Assembly: GCF_009765875.1 (NCBI RefSeq)
Contig: NZ_LMUP01000014.1
Span: 372,001-436,000 of the forward strand
Direction: 5' to 3'
Length of the DNA: 64,000 bases
DNA from: Pedobacter sp. L105
GTDB lineage: Bacteria; Bacteroidota; Bacteroidia; Sphingobacteriales; Sphingobacteriaceae
Shown: piece by piece, positions 8,359-17,819 of the stretch
How positions within the stretch are numbered: the stretch's first letter is position 1
Layout: each line of letters begins with the position of its first letter
The notes under the pieces: generated by a model
What the model was told of the DNA's origin: nothing
The model's database searches: none
Seen by the model: the letters and a program-made list of their open reading frames with translations, nothing else
Position numbers and translations under genes: made by a program

Positions 8359-9147
8359 TTAGTTGGTGGAAGGAAGTTCCCTGATCCAGATGTTACGGAA
8401 ACTTACTGGTTGGCTCTTATCACCATGTGCCTGCAGTTTTACTGGAAGCGGGCCATGTGCTTTGGTATAAGATGGGGTACCAACATATTGTGTTGGGCCT
8501 TTCAGGATAAAGTTGTTCTGAACCAAAACTCCGTTAAAGAATACAGTTACTTTTGCTGGAGTGTTTAATGAACTATCAGCCTTAAAAGTTGGGGCGGTCC
8601 AGATCACGTCATAAGTTTGCCATTCTCCTTGTTTTCTTGATGGGTTTACCAATGGGGTAGTTTGTTTATAAATACTGCCGGCCATACCGTTAGTATAAGT
8701 TTTGTTCTCGTAGTTGTCCAATACCTGCAATTCATAACCGGCATCGCCTTTACCCATGGAAGCCAGGAAAACACCACTGTTTCCTCTTGCCTGTCCTTCA
8801 CCCGTAATGTTTTGAGGCACTCTCCATTCTACGTGCAACTGATAGTTACCAAAAGATTGTTTGGTTTCAATGTTGCCTGTTTTTTTGTCTACGGTGAGTA
8901 TGTTATCTGATACGATCCATTTAGCTGGCTGCGTTCTGTCGTCCGTCATTACCCATTGATCAAGGTTTTTTCCATTGAACAGCACAATTGCATCTGAAGG
9001 TGCATCTGCAAATGTTTTTCCCGGGGTAACTTTAATCGGTACTGGAGTATAAAACTCTGTGTCTTCATGTTTAGCTTGTGCATTTGCGTTTACAAATCCA
9101 AGTCCTGCGATGAATACGGAGGCCATGATTGCTTTCTGTAGGTACAT
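8359..9147 (-). CDS. DUF1080 / 3-keto-disaccharide hydrolase family protein
   Basis: 262 residues with a signal peptide ending near 'NANAQA'. The body is a concanavalin-like beta sandwich of the DUF1080 family, shown by 'DAIVLFNGKNLDQWV', 'QLHVEWRVP', 'GNSGVFL', 'YELQVLDNY' and the closing 'VSFRNIWIREL'. Family members are secreted carbohydrate-active proteins, some now shown to hydrolyse 3-keto-glycosides. A single-domain enzyme of this size is typical. The next gene on the same strand, a PfkB kinase, lies 87 bases upstream; whether they share a transcript is uncertain. Confidence 0.85.
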   Translation of the reverse strand: MYLQKAIMASVFIAGLGFVNANAQAKHEDTEFYTPVPIKVTPGKTFADAPSDAIVLFNGKNLDQWVMTDDRTQPAKWIVSDNILTVDKKTGNIETKQSFGNYQLHVEWRVPQNITGEGQARGNSGVFLASMGKGDAGYELQVLDNYENKTYTNGMAGSIYKQTTPLVNPSRKQGEWQTYDVIWTAPTFKADSSLNTPAKVTVFFNGVLVQNNFILKGPTQYVGTPSYTKAHGPLPVKLQAHGDKSQPVSFRNIWIRELPSTN

Positions 9148-9234
9148 GTTTAAAAATTTAGGTTATACTTAGTTATGAGTTCCTGAATATAATTGATGAC
9201 AGGAATTTTTTTTCAATATAGGATTTTAATTATA

Positions 9235-10134
9235 TTAGTTGTTATGCTGGTGAATGAAATTATCCAGATCGGTGGTGGTATAAGCAGGGCAGGCACCATT
9301 TTGTGAGGCAATAAATGCACCCATTCCAAGGGCATAATCCAGTACTTCAGTTATAGCCTTTCCTTTTAGTTTTTTATAGATAAAAGCCGCCAGAAAGGAG
9401 TCTCCGGCCCCAATAGTATCTGCAACCTTTACCGGGTAGGCTTTGCGGTGTATGGCTGTATCCATGTCATAATAACTTGCTCCTTCACTGCCTTTGGTAA
9501 TGATAATTTCCGGAATGTAAAATTCTTGCTGGATAAATTTTATACCCTCAGATTCAGCCACTCCTTTTTTATAAAATAGTGCAGTCAATAGTTCCAGCTC
9601 ATCATTATTGAGTTTAAGAACGTTTGCCCGCTGCAGCAACAGGGCTAGTATTTCTTTTGAGTAATGTGGTGCCCGGATATTGACATCAAAGATTTTGAAT
9701 TTTGCTGAGTCCAGGATGTGCAGCAGGGTTTCTCTGGAGGTTGTATTTCTCGCAGACAAGCTGCCAAACACAAAAGCATCGGCAGTTCCTGCCAGATCGC
9801 CCAGGTGGGGTTCATAACTGATATAATCCCAGGCTACATTTAATACAATATCATAGACCACTTCATGGTTAGCCATAATTTTGGCATTTACCTCACTGGT
9901 AGGATGAAGCTGATCGGTTTGTATCAGTGCAGTGGGTAAGCTGATCTGATGACAAAAGTTTTTGAGCTGAGCCCCTGGCTGGTCGTGGCCTATGCGGCTA
10001 ATCAACTGGCTGGTTGCTCCAATGGTATTCAGGTGATAGGCAACATTCATTGGCGCACCGCCGGCCGTTCTGCCGTCGGGAAGGTTATCCCATAGAATTT
10101 CTCCAAAACAAATCACTGAAGGTTCTTTATTCAT
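9235..10134 (-). CDS. PfkB-family sugar kinase (fructokinase-like)
   Basis: 299 residues from the ATG at 10134, chosen because the frame then opens with the family start 'VICFGEILWDNLPDG'. Ribokinase/PfkB features: N-terminal 'GGAPMNVAYHL' (substrate-binding glycines), 'LKLNNDELELL', and the C-terminal 'DTIGAGDSFLAAF' whose Asp is the catalytic base and which forms the anion hole. The 'FGEILWD' opening is common in bacterial fructokinases, so fructose is the best guess, but ribose or other hexoses are possible. Cytosolic. Located between the DUF1080 gene and the AraC-type regulator on the same strand. Confidence 0.88.
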   Translation of the reverse strand: MNKEPSVICFGEILWDNLPDGRTAGGAPMNVAYHLNTIGATSQLISRIGHDQPGAQLKNFCHQISLPTALIQTDQLHPTSEVNAKIMANHEVVYDIVLNVAWDYISYEPHLGDLAGTADAFVFGSLSARNTTSRETLLHILDSAKFKIFDVNIRAPHYSKEILALLLQRANVLKLNNDELELLTALFYKKGVAESEGIKFIQQEFYIPEIIITKGSEGASYYDMDTAIHRKAYPVKVADTIGAGDSFLAAFIYKKLKGKAITEVLDYALGMGAFIASQNGACPAYTTTDLDNFIHQHNN

Positions 10135-10198
10135 ATACAATGTGTTTATTGCTATTAATGAATACACAAGGTATAGAAGATGATCTCAAAAGCCAATT

Positions 10199-11026
10199 TT
10201 AAAGGCATATATTCTTCTTAAAATCGGTAGGGGTACAATTGTATTTAGCTTTGAAGACAGCAGAAAAGTAGGTAGGTGTAGAGAAACCAATGCTATAGGT
10301 GACTTGTGAAATACTCATGTCTTCATTAGCCAGCAGATGTTTAGCCTTTTTTAACCTTCTGTCCAGAATGTAATTGTTGATGCTGCAATTAAATATTTCC
10401 TTAGTTTTCCGGAACAACTGCATTCTGGAAATTCCCAGGTCGTGAGCAATATCCTGCACATACAGATGTTCATTTTCCAGATTTCTTTCAATATAACTGG
10501 TGAACTCATTGATAAATAATTTATCTGCCCTGGTGATGCTGGTACTCCTTTTTTTAAGGGGCAGATCACTGGAATACCTGTTTTTTAACAAGCGGCGGTT
10601 CCAAAGCAGGCTGGTGATGCTTTCTTTTAAAACCATAGGGTGAACAGGCAGCCTGAGAAAAGCATCGGCTAAATTTTTCATGGCCTTGATCTGTTGTTTT
10701 TCATTTCCGTCTACCGCTGTCATGATAATAGGAATATGGCCGGTCTTATCGCCATCCTTAAGCCTGGAAGTCAGTTCAAACCCTTCTCCTTCAGGGAAGT
10801 CGGCAGAGATCATGATCAGGTCAGGTATCATTTCTAAAACGGCAGCATTACCTTCATTGGTATTGTTGGCCGTAAAAACCTCATATTTCATTTTAAGATT
10901 TTCTTTTAGAAAATCCATCAGGTGTTTATCCTGATTAATTACCAGCAAGGAGAGTTCATGCTGGGGTTTTTGCTGCAGTTCATACTTGGTATAATCTGGT
11001 TTACCGGTATAGATTTCATTTTCCAT
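10199..11026 (-). CDS. AraC-type regulator with degenerate receiver domain
   Basis: 275 residues: receiver-like domain about 26-140, AraC double helix-turn-helix about 172-272 ('VQDIAHDLGISRMQLFRK', 'ISQVTYSIGFSTPTYFSAVF'). It resembles the receiver plus AraC output half of Bacteroidota hybrid two-component systems, cut off from a sensor. The phosphorylation site looks lost: the acidic pair is N31-Q32, the phospho-acceptor position is S74 (in 'PDLIMISADFP'), and the conserved Lys is L126; T103 remains. It probably works without phosphorylation or through ligand or protein contact. It is divergent from the susC gene at 11179, with a palindrome between, so it probably controls that uptake pair. 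Confidence 0.85.
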   Translation of the reverse strand: MENEIYTGKPDYTKYELQQKPQHELSLLVINQDKHLMDFLKENLKMKYEVFTANNTNEGNAAVLEMIPDLIMISADFPEGEGFELTSRLKDGDKTGHIPIIMTAVDGNEKQQIKAMKNLADAFLRLPVHPMVLKESITSLLWNRRLLKNRYSSDLPLKKRSTSITRADKLFINEFTSYIERNLENEHLYVQDIAHDLGISRMQLFRKTKEIFNCSINNYILDRRLKKAKHLLANEDMSISQVTYSIGFSTPTYFSAVFKAKYNCTPTDFKKNICL

Positions 11027-11080
11027 ATCATTAGCCTGTCAATGTGTTTGTCAAGTTATGTGAAAAATAAAGTCGCAATA

Positions 11081-11094
11081 GGGACAAATGTCCC
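11081..11094. promoter_or_regulatory. Palindrome GGGACA-AA-TGTCCC, candidate operator
   Basis: A perfect 6-bp inverted repeat lies in the 152-bp gap between the divergent AraC-type regulator and susC. Its position fits a binding site for the regulator, but no second copy was found and AraC proteins often use direct repeats. Confidence 0.35.
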
Positions 11095-11178
11095 AAAAAT
11101 TAATTGATGATTATTGGTACTAAATCAATAGTCGGGATTGTTATTTCACTCTAAATTGGCTTTACCAACCAAATTCCT

Positions 11179-14100
11179 ATGAACGAGTCTTTACCACAAA
11201 AAAAGTGGCTTGTCTTTTCGTGTAAGATTAAAGCCTTTCTGTTGCAAAAATCAGTTGCCTTTTTTTTCACTTTATTGCTCTTTAACTTATCAGTCCACGG
11301 TCAGTCTACGGTGCACGGAACGGTATCAGACAATGAAAATAATACCCTTATCGGGGTTACGGTAACAGTTACAGGAACTGCTGTGAGAGCGCTTACTGAT
11401 GCTAACGGAAAGTATACGATTACTGTTCCGCCTTCGGCAAAGGAGCTGACGTTTAGTTACGTGGGGCTTCAATCACAAACTGTAACTATTGGTGGCAGAA
11501 CAACTATCAATATCGTTTTACATTCAGGGACCGATCTGGAAGCAGTGAATGTTGTAGGTTATGCATCCGTAAAAAAGAGCGACCTAACCGGTGCTGCAGT
11601 AACCATCTCTGAAAAAGATTTTAATAAGGGGCCGCTCACCGCCCCAGACCAGTTAATACAGGGAAAGGTTGCCGGTGTGCAAATGATCAATGACAGCGGG
11701 CAGCCGGGCGGCGCTTCAACGGTAAGAATAAGAGGAAACACCGCCATGACCGGTACCGGGCAGCCTTTATATATTGTTGATGGTGTAGCCCTTGATGGCA
11801 GATCGGCCAGGCCATCCAATAGTGGTGGTATTGGGACTTCCCCGGCAGGAAATCCTTTGAATTTTATTAACCCATCTGATATTGCCAGCATGGAGATATT
11901 AAAAGATGCTTCAGCTACAGCAATTTACGGGTCGAGGGCAGCCTACGGAGTTGTACTGATCACTACTAAAAGAGGGCAAAGCGGAGATACCAAAATAGAT
12001 TTTAGTGCAACTGCCGGTATAAGTAATATTGCCAAACAGATTGATGTACTGGATGGTGATCAGTACCGTGCAGCCTTAAAGAAGTACGGGTTGACAACAG
12101 GTGATTATGGCGGTAATGTGAATGCTATGGATGCCATAACCCGCACGGGCTACAGCCAGAATTATTCAGTGGGCATTAGCGGTGGCAGTAATGGAAATAC
12201 GTACAGGGCGTCATTCGGTTACCAGGATCAGCAGGGCATTATCGTTAAAACCGATTTTAAGAAATACAGCGGTTCTTTTAATGGGAATTTTAAATTTCTG
12301 AATAGTAAAAAACTGGGATTGGATGTAAGCCTGATCAGTAACCAGTATACAGAGAATATACCACCGATTACCACTGATGCAGGTTTTACAGGCAGTTTGA
12401 TCAGTCAGGCCTTATCATGGAACCCAACGCGCCCCCTTTATAATGCAGATGGATCTGTATTTATTGAAAAAGGATCTACCACCATCAATCCCGTGGCGAT
12501 GTCGCAGGCATCAAGTGATAAATCTACCGTATCCACTATTCTGGGCAGTGTTTCTCCTTATTATAAGATCACCCCCTGGTTAGAATACCGCATGCTGGCC
12601 AGTATCAACTATAGCACTGGTATCAGGAGGTCTTCAACCAGAAGTTATCTCAATTTGCAGGGTATACAGGCAGATGGTGATTTCCTGGGTGGCTACGCCA
12701 GTTATTCGAATACTGAACTCATCACCCAGCAGTTCACCAATACGCTGAATTTCAATAAAGAGATTATTAATAAGCTAAACCTGAATGCAGTAGTTGGATA
12801 TGAGTATACCAATTACATCAACAAGGGACAGAATAGCACGGCCAAGGGATTTGGAGATATTGATGTAGATTATACGGATGCGTTTCAGGCCACTGCTCCG
12901 GCCAACCGTACAATGGCTTCCTATAATGATCCCAAAACACAATTACAGTCTTATTTTGCCAGGGCCATCTTCAATTATGACAGTAAGTACCTATTGACAG
13001 CAACATTCAGGGCAGATGGTTCTACGAAGTTCGGTTCCGATAACCGTTATGGTTATTTCCCTTCTTTCGCTGCGGCATGGAATATTAAAAATGAAAGTTT
13101 TCTGCGTGATGTATCCTGGCTTGACCAACTGAAGATCAGGGCGGGTTATGGAAAAACAGGTAACCAGGAGTTCCCCTCAGGGTCTGCACAGGCAAGATAT
13201 GATATCAATTATTCCAACGGTGCGCAGGCACTGACGGGGGTGAACAATGAAAATAAAAAGCTGAAATGGCAATCTGATGCCCAAACCAATATTGGTGCCG
13301 ATTTTGGTTTTTTCCATAATCGGATTACAGGAACAGTAGATTATTTTCACAAGACAACTACAGATCTGCTTTTTCCGCAGATACCCCTGGTGCCGGCCAA
13401 TGCAGGGGTAACGGTGACCTGGGTAAACCTTCCCGGACAAATTATCAACAAGGGGGCAGAGATTACCCTGAATGCCAATATCATCGATAAAAAAGAGCTG
13501 TCTTTTTCGCTGGGAGGGAATGCTACTTTCATTAAAAACAGGGTGACCAACGTTCCGGGCATTATCAGAACAGGTGCGCTGAGCGGTCAGGGTTTAAGTA
13601 ATGTAACCCTGGAAGTGATTCAGGCAGGACTACCTCTGTTTGCTATGGTAACCAGGCAGTATAACGGATTGGATGCTACCGGGTTCTCCAAATATACGAA
13701 TGATGGATATACTTATTATTATGTAGGTAATCCGAATCCGAGTGTAATTCTGGGTTTTAACGCCAATGTACGCTATAAAAAGGTGTCTTTCACGGCAAAT
13801 TTCAACGGATCATTAGGGCAGAAAATATATAACAATACCGCCAATTCGGTACTGCCGATTGCCAATCTGGGAACCGGAAAAAATGTATCGGCAGACCTGC
13901 TCAATTCATCTGTGCAGGAGTCTCTGGCCAATCCTATTGCAGCTTCATCAAGATATATTGAAAATGGCAGTTATGTGAAATTAGCGAATGCTACTATAGC
14001 TTATACCGTAGGAAATCTGGGCAGGTCAATCAAAGCAATGAATGTTTTTGTAAACGGACAGAACTTGTTTGTGATCACTAAATATACCGGGTTTGACCCT

Positions 14101-14208
14101 GAGGTAAATGTAGACAAAGGAATAAGCGGAGTACCTTCTGCGGGCATTGAATATGTTCCTTATCCTACGGCCAGAACGTTTAATGTGGGTGTAAACTTTT
14201 CTCTCTAA
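11179..14208 (+). CDS. SusC/RagA-family TonB-dependent outer-membrane transporter
   Basis: 1009 residues. A signal peptide (hydrophobic stretch 'SVAFFFTLLLFNLSVHGQ') is followed by a carboxypeptidase-regulatory-like beta domain ('STVHGTVSDNENNTLIGVTV'), the plug ('VQMINDSGQPGGASTVRIRG', 'PLYIVDGVALDG', 'MEILKDASATAIYGSRAAYG') and a 22-strand barrel ending in Leu after a typical 'FNVGVNFSL' last strand. It has no N-terminal STN domain, so it is not the sigma/anti-sigma-coupled type. It would import an oligosaccharide or peptide across the outer membrane with the SusD partner 16 bases downstream. The substrate is not evident from the neighbours. Confidence 0.95.
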   Translation: MNESLPQKKWLVFSCKIKAFLLQKSVAFFFTLLLFNLSVHGQSTVHGTVSDNENNTLIGVTVTVTGTAVRALTDANGKYTITVPPSAKELTFSYVGLQSQTVTIGGRTTINIVLHSGTDLEAVNVVGYASVKKSDLTGAAVTISEKDFNKGPLTAPDQLIQGKVAGVQMINDSGQPGGASTVRIRGNTAMTGTGQPLYIVDGVALDGRSARPSNSGGIGTSPAGNPLNFINPSDIASMEILKDASATAIYGSRAAYGVVLITTKRGQSGDTKIDFSATAGISNIAKQIDVLDGDQYRAALKKYGLTTGDYGGNVNAMDAITRTGYSQNYSVGISGGSNGNTYRASFGYQDQQGIIVKTDFKKYSGSFNGNFKFLNSKKLGLDVSLISNQYTENIPPITTDAGFTGSLISQALSWNPTRPLYNADGSVFIEKGSTTINPVAMSQASSDKSTVSTILGSVSPYYKITPWLEYRMLASINYSTGIRRSSTRSYLNLQGIQADGDFLGGYASYSNTELITQQFTNTLNFNKEIINKLNLNAVVGYEYTNYINKGQNSTAKGFGDIDVDYTDAFQATAPANRTMASYNDPKTQLQSYFARAIFNYDSKYLLTATFRADGSTKFGSDNRYGYFPSFAAAWNIKNESFLRDVSWLDQLKIRAGYGKTGNQEFPSGSAQARYDINYSNGAQALTGVNNENKKLKWQSDAQTNIGADFGFFHNRITGTVDYFHKTTTDLLFPQIPLVPANAGVTVTWVNLPGQIINKGAEITLNANIIDKKELSFSLGGNATFIKNRVTNVPGIIRTGALSGQGLSNVTLEVIQAGLPLFAMVTRQYNGLDATGFSKYTNDGYTYYYVGNPNPSVILGFNANVRYKKVSFTANFNGSLGQKIYNNTANSVLPIANLGTGKNVSADLLNSSVQESLANPIAASSRYIENGSYVKLANATIAYTVGNLGRSIKAMNVFVNGQNLFVITKYTGFDPEVNVDKGISGVPSAGIEYVPYPTARTFNVGVNFSL

Positions 14209-14224
14209 TTTAATATAGAAACAT

Positions 14225-15736
14225 ATGAAAAACAGATATACAATAGCTTTTGCTATTTTGATACTTTCTTTTTCCGGCTGTACAAAACTGGATGAGAAAC
14301 TCAATGGCCAGATTGGAAACCAGGGAGTTTCTTCAGGTAATGTTGCTTCTCTTTTGAATGCAAGTTATACCGCTATGCGTGCCCCTTACCAGGGACCATG
14401 GGAATGGTGGGCCCTTCAGGAATTTACTTCTGATGAAGCTATCGTTCCAACCAGAGGGGGCGACTGGGATGATAATGGTGCCTGGCGTGAGCTTTTTCTC
14501 CATCTTTGGGCGCCAGACCACGCCAGGATGGCCCAGACCTTTACCGATCTGAATAGCGTAAGTTATGTAAGTACCAATGTTTTGCAGTTTAATCCGAGTC
14601 CTATGCAGGCTGCACAGGCAAGGTTTCTTCGTGCGTTTGCGCAGTTTTCTATTCTCAATGGCTGGGGGCAAGTGCCTTACCGGAATCCGGGAGAAGATAT
14701 TACCCAGCCTTCGAAGGTGAGAAAGGGCCCTGAAGAAATGACTTACCTGACTTCAGAACTTACAGCGATACTTCCTGATTTACCCGATGGGCCAAATTAT
14801 AACGCCACAAAGGATGCGGCAAATGTGCTGCTGATGAAGTGTTACCTGAATAAGGGCGTTTTTTTAAATCGTGCGAGCCCTACTTTTGATCCGGCAGATA
14901 TGGCTAAAGTGATTTCCCTGGCTGATGGAATTATCAATAGCGGCAAGTATAAATTAACAACCAATTATTACGATAATTTTGCCCCTGCAAATAATACCCT
15001 GTCTACAGAAAACATATTTACTGCACAAAATATTGGAGGGGTAGATGCGGGATTAGTAAAAGATATGTGGATTGCACCGTTGCATTATAACCAGAACCCT
15101 CCGGGTAATAATGGATTTTCTACCCTGTCTGATTTTTATAATAAATTTGAATCTACTGATACCCGCTTGGGTGGTGCCTATCCTGGTGTAACCAATGTTT
15201 CTGGCGTTAAGGCCGGTTTTTTGATTGGTCAGCAAGTAGATCAAACCGGCGCTTTGCTAAAAGACCGCAGGGGAAATAACCTGATTTTTACGCCGGAGGT
15301 AAGCTTAATTGAACGTGATCCAAATCACCTTGAAGTAGCAGGTGTAAGGGTAATCAAATATCCAATTGACTATGCCAATGTATCTACCAATTTAGCAGAA
15401 AACGACTGGGTTTATTACCGTTATGCAGATGTGCTGATGATGAAGGCCGAAGCGCAGCTCAGAACCGGATTGAGCGGAGAAGCACTTACTATCGTTAATA
15501 CGTTAAGAGGAGTTAGGGGCGCAAGTGCACTGAGCAGTTTAACGCTAGATAATTTGCTGGATGAACGCGGACGTGAATTTTTCTGGGAAGGGATGAGAAG
15601 GGAAGACCTGATCCGGTTTGGCAAGTTCTTGACGCCATGGCAGGAAAAACCAACCGACAATCCTAAATATCTGCTGTTTGCCATTCCTGATAATCAATTA
15701 GCTAATCCAAACCTGGTACAGAATACCGGGTACTAA
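14225..15736 (+). CDS. SusD/RagB-family outer-membrane lipoprotein
   Basis: 503 residues with a lipoprotein signal whose lipobox is 'LSFSGC', so the mature protein starts at the Cys and is anchored at the cell surface. The SusD/RagB fold is shown by the TPR-like helical body ('AQARFLRAFAQFSILNGWGQVPY', quoted here only as the key aromatic 'YR' region), 'YRYADVLMMKAEAQLRTG' and 'RGREFFWEGMRREDLIRFG' near the C-terminus. It forms the lid of the SusC transporter encoded just upstream and binds the incoming ligand. No further PUL gene follows on this strand; the next gene is convergent. Confidence 0.94.
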   Translation: MKNRYTIAFAILILSFSGCTKLDEKLNGQIGNQGVSSGNVASLLNASYTAMRAPYQGPWEWWALQEFTSDEAIVPTRGGDWDDNGAWRELFLHLWAPDHARMAQTFTDLNSVSYVSTNVLQFNPSPMQAAQARFLRAFAQFSILNGWGQVPYRNPGEDITQPSKVRKGPEEMTYLTSELTAILPDLPDGPNYNATKDAANVLLMKCYLNKGVFLNRASPTFDPADMAKVISLADGIINSGKYKLTTNYYDNFAPANNTLSTENIFTAQNIGGVDAGLVKDMWIAPLHYNQNPPGNNGFSTLSDFYNKFESTDTRLGGAYPGVTNVSGVKAGFLIGQQVDQTGALLKDRRGNNLIFTPEVSLIERDPNHLEVAGVRVIKYPIDYANVSTNLAENDWVYYRYADVLMMKAEAQLRTGLSGEALTIVNTLRGVRGASALSSLTLDNLLDERGREFFWEGMRREDLIRFGKFLTPWQEKPTDNPKYLLFAIPDNQLANPNLVQNTGY

Positions 15737-15758
15737 ATATTCGGGTGCTGTTTGTTGT

Positions 15759-16412
15759 CTATAGCTTGATCAATTCATTACGGATAGCAAACAGTACCAA
15801 ACCTGTACGGGATTTAATCCCCAGTTTGTGAAAAAGGGATTCCCTGTAATTGTCAATGGTATGATGGCTTAAGATCATTTTGTCCGCTATTTCTTTATAG
15901 GTGAGCTCAGAGCAGCAGAATTGCAGAAATTTGAGTTCGTTAACTGAAAGTTCGGCAGTATTATTCTTTTGTGGTTTATCGTCCTGTAATGACCTGATCA
16001 GTTTGCCCGATACCAGATTGTTCATGAAATATCCGTGTTCTGCAATTGTTTTTATGGCAATAATTAAATCAGTAGTTTTAGATTCTTTGAGCAGGTAACC
16101 ACCAGCACCATTTTTTAACATTTCGATGATTGGTTTATCTTCATCGTACATGCTTAAAGCCAATACCCTTACTGAAGGATAGGTAGTGGTAACCCATTTT
16201 GTTGCCGCATAACCATCCATTTTGGGCATGTTTATATCCATTAGGATAACCTCGGGCAGTTGATCAGGATTGATCACTTCCTTCATCTCTAAACCATTTG
16301 AAGCGTCGAAAAGGATATCGACTTCGTCGGATTCTGACAATAGGCTCAATACGCCCTTTCTGAATAATGTATGGTCGTCAATGACAGCAATGGTAATTTT
16401 CCTGTTTTCCAT
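15759..16412 (-). CDS. NarL/LuxR-family response regulator
   Basis: 217 residues: receiver domain (about 5-125) with intact acidic pair 'VIDDHTLF', phospho-acceptor Asp in 'VILMDINMPKMDG' and Lys in 'LLKES', then a LuxR-type helix-turn-helix (about 150-215; 'LTYKEIADKMILSHHTIDNYRESLFHK' region). It is a DNA-binding transcription factor activated by phosphorylation. It lies 3 bases after the histidine kinase gene, so the two form a cognate pair and are the last genes of a four-gene minus-strand operon. Target genes are not obvious. Confidence 0.93.
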   Translation of the reverse strand: MENRKITIAVIDDHTLFRKGVLSLLSESDEVDILFDASNGLEMKEVINPDQLPEVILMDINMPKMDGYAATKWVTTTYPSVRVLALSMYDEDKPIIEMLKNGAGGYLLKESKTTDLIIAIKTIAEHGYFMNNLVSGKLIRSLQDDKPQKNNTAELSVNELKFLQFCCSELTYKEIADKMILSHHTIDNYRESLFHKLGIKSRTGLVLFAIRNELIKL

Positions 16413-16415
16413 GGC

Positions 16416-17201
16416 CTAAATATAGGGTATAGAAACCAATATCTCTGTTCCAACCTCTTCTGAAGAGGTAACATTAAAAGTACCATTCATCATGGCAGCC
16501 CTTTTACTCAAATTGCTAAGACCCATTCCCTCGCTGGTCTTTAATTTATCTGCCAGTACAAATCCTTTTCCATTATCCTTTACACGTAAAGTTAGTAGTC
16601 CGGGCACCTGGTCCAGTGTAATATCAATGACTGTTGCTTCGGCATGTTTGATGATATTACTGATTGTTTCCTGAAATAACCTGAATAATATCAATTCTAT
16701 ATCTGCGTTTTCGGGAATGGAATGGGTGGTGTTATCCCTGAAATTAATCTCATATTCAGTGCCTCTTCTTAACCAGTCGAGCTCATAGGTGATTGCATGG
16801 GCCAGGTTTTTTTTGATCAGCTCCTGACCGTTCATTCTTTTAGAAAGCTGTCTTAATTCCTGTATGGCCCTCAAAGTTAGTTCCCCGGCCGTCTTAATTT
16901 TTTCTTCGCGCTTGCTGTCCATCTGGATAGAACTGAGCGTCATGCTGGTTAGGCTTAAAAGCTGTCCGATATTATCATGGAGGTTACTGGCAATCATCTG
17001 CAGGATATTCTCCTGAACTTCAATCTGGCTTTTTAGCAGTTCCAGTTCGAATGTTTTTTTTAAGGCCGCCTTTTCTTCTGCATGTTTTGCTTTTTTTTGA
17101 TTGTACAGGGAAATGTAAATAATCAAAAATAATGGGGCAATTAGAAAAATAAAGGTGATCAGGGTGATCAGGTAAATTAAATCCTTTGACGATATCTGCA
17201 T
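16416..17201 (-). CDS. NarX-type sensor histidine kinase with one membrane span
   Basis: 261 residues from the ATG at 17201 (MQISSKDL), chosen because it opens directly into a single N-terminal membrane span ('LIYLITLITFIFLIAPLFLI'). A coiled linker leads into the dimerisation box 'ASNLHDNIGQLLSL' with the phosphorylated His, then the ATPase domain with 'DNGKGFVL' and 'GMGLSNLSKRA'. There is almost no periplasmic sensing region, so the signal probably comes from a partner, possibly the membrane protein or lipoprotein encoded upstream. Its start overlaps the end of the membrane protein gene by 25 bases, indicating translational coupling. Confidence 0.9.
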   Translation of the reverse strand: MQISSKDLIYLITLITFIFLIAPLFLIIYISLYNQKKAKHAEEKAALKKTFELELLKSQIEVQENILQMIASNLHDNIGQLLSLTSMTLSSIQMDSKREEKIKTAGELTLRAIQELRQLSKRMNGQELIKKNLAHAITYELDWLRRGTEYEINFRDNTTHSIPENADIELILFRLFQETISNIIKHAEATVIDITLDQVPGLLTLRVKDNGKGFVLADKLKTSEGMGLSNLSKRAAMMNGTFNVTSSEEVGTEILVSIPYI

Positions 17202-17818
17202 ATAAAAGCATAAGACCAACAACTGTATAAGAGTATGTTGAGTATATTAAAAGTGATGTATCTGATAGATTGGCTTATGGGTGAAACTTCATGTATGAGG
17301 TAATCAAAGAATACATTACATGCTGTGCTGCCGAAATAAAAGAATAGGATACCATTGATTACCCAAAATTGCGGGTCTGATCCCAGTTTTCTAAATTTTT
17401 CATCCCTGGTAATCAGTAAATAATAATACAGACTGGCAATAACAAAAGCGACTGACATGAATGTGGTTGTTCTGTAAGAAAAAATGCTGAAATGATTGTC
17501 TACCAGTTCGGCGATATAGGCGATTAAAAACAGGGCAAACCAGGCGTAGATCCATTTGCTTTTTGGATAGTATTTGTAAAATGTATAGTAAAAAAAGGTA
17601 CTGATCATTGAACATTCAATGATCAGAAAACCTGTGTAGAGCATAGAATTTGATACAGCGATACTTCTTAAAAACAGACCACCCAATTCAGTCAGACAAA
17701 CCAGCAGCATATAAAACATAAAGCTTCTCCAGTATGCGTTTTTATCTTTTAGCAGACAGAATACGCTAATCAGAAAACAGATAAATTCTGAGGCTGTATT
17801 GATGGTCAATATTCTCAT
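17177..17818 (-). CDS. Polytopic membrane protein of unknown function
   Basis: 213 residues with about six hydrophobic spans (for example 'FICFLISVFCLL', 'WIYAWFALFLIAYIAELV', 'WVINGILFFYFGSTACNVFF', 'ITFNILNILLYSCWSYAFI'). No enzymatic motif is visible and I do not recognise the family. It overlaps the following histidine kinase gene and begins 1 base after the lipoprotein gene, so the four genes are cotranscribed. Its position suggests that it supplies the sensing part that the nearly domain-less kinase lacks; this is inference. Confidence 0.75.
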   Translation of the reverse strand: MRILTINTASEFICFLISVFCLLKDKNAYWRSFMFYMLLVCLTELGGLFLRSIAVSNSMLYTGFLIIECSMISTFFYYTFYKYYPKSKWIYAWFALFLIAYIAELVDNHFSIFSYRTTTFMSVAFVIASLYYYLLITRDEKFRKLGSDPQFWVINGILFFYFGSTACNVFFDYLIHEVSPISQSIRYITFNILNILLYSCWSYAFICRYRQRI

Positions 17819-17819
17819 G

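Noticed and set aside
9148..9234. Hairpin TTCCTG/CAGGAA with T-run between PfkB and DUF1080 genes
   Set aside because: The T-run is on the wrong strand for the minus-strand genes and the stem is only 6 bp.
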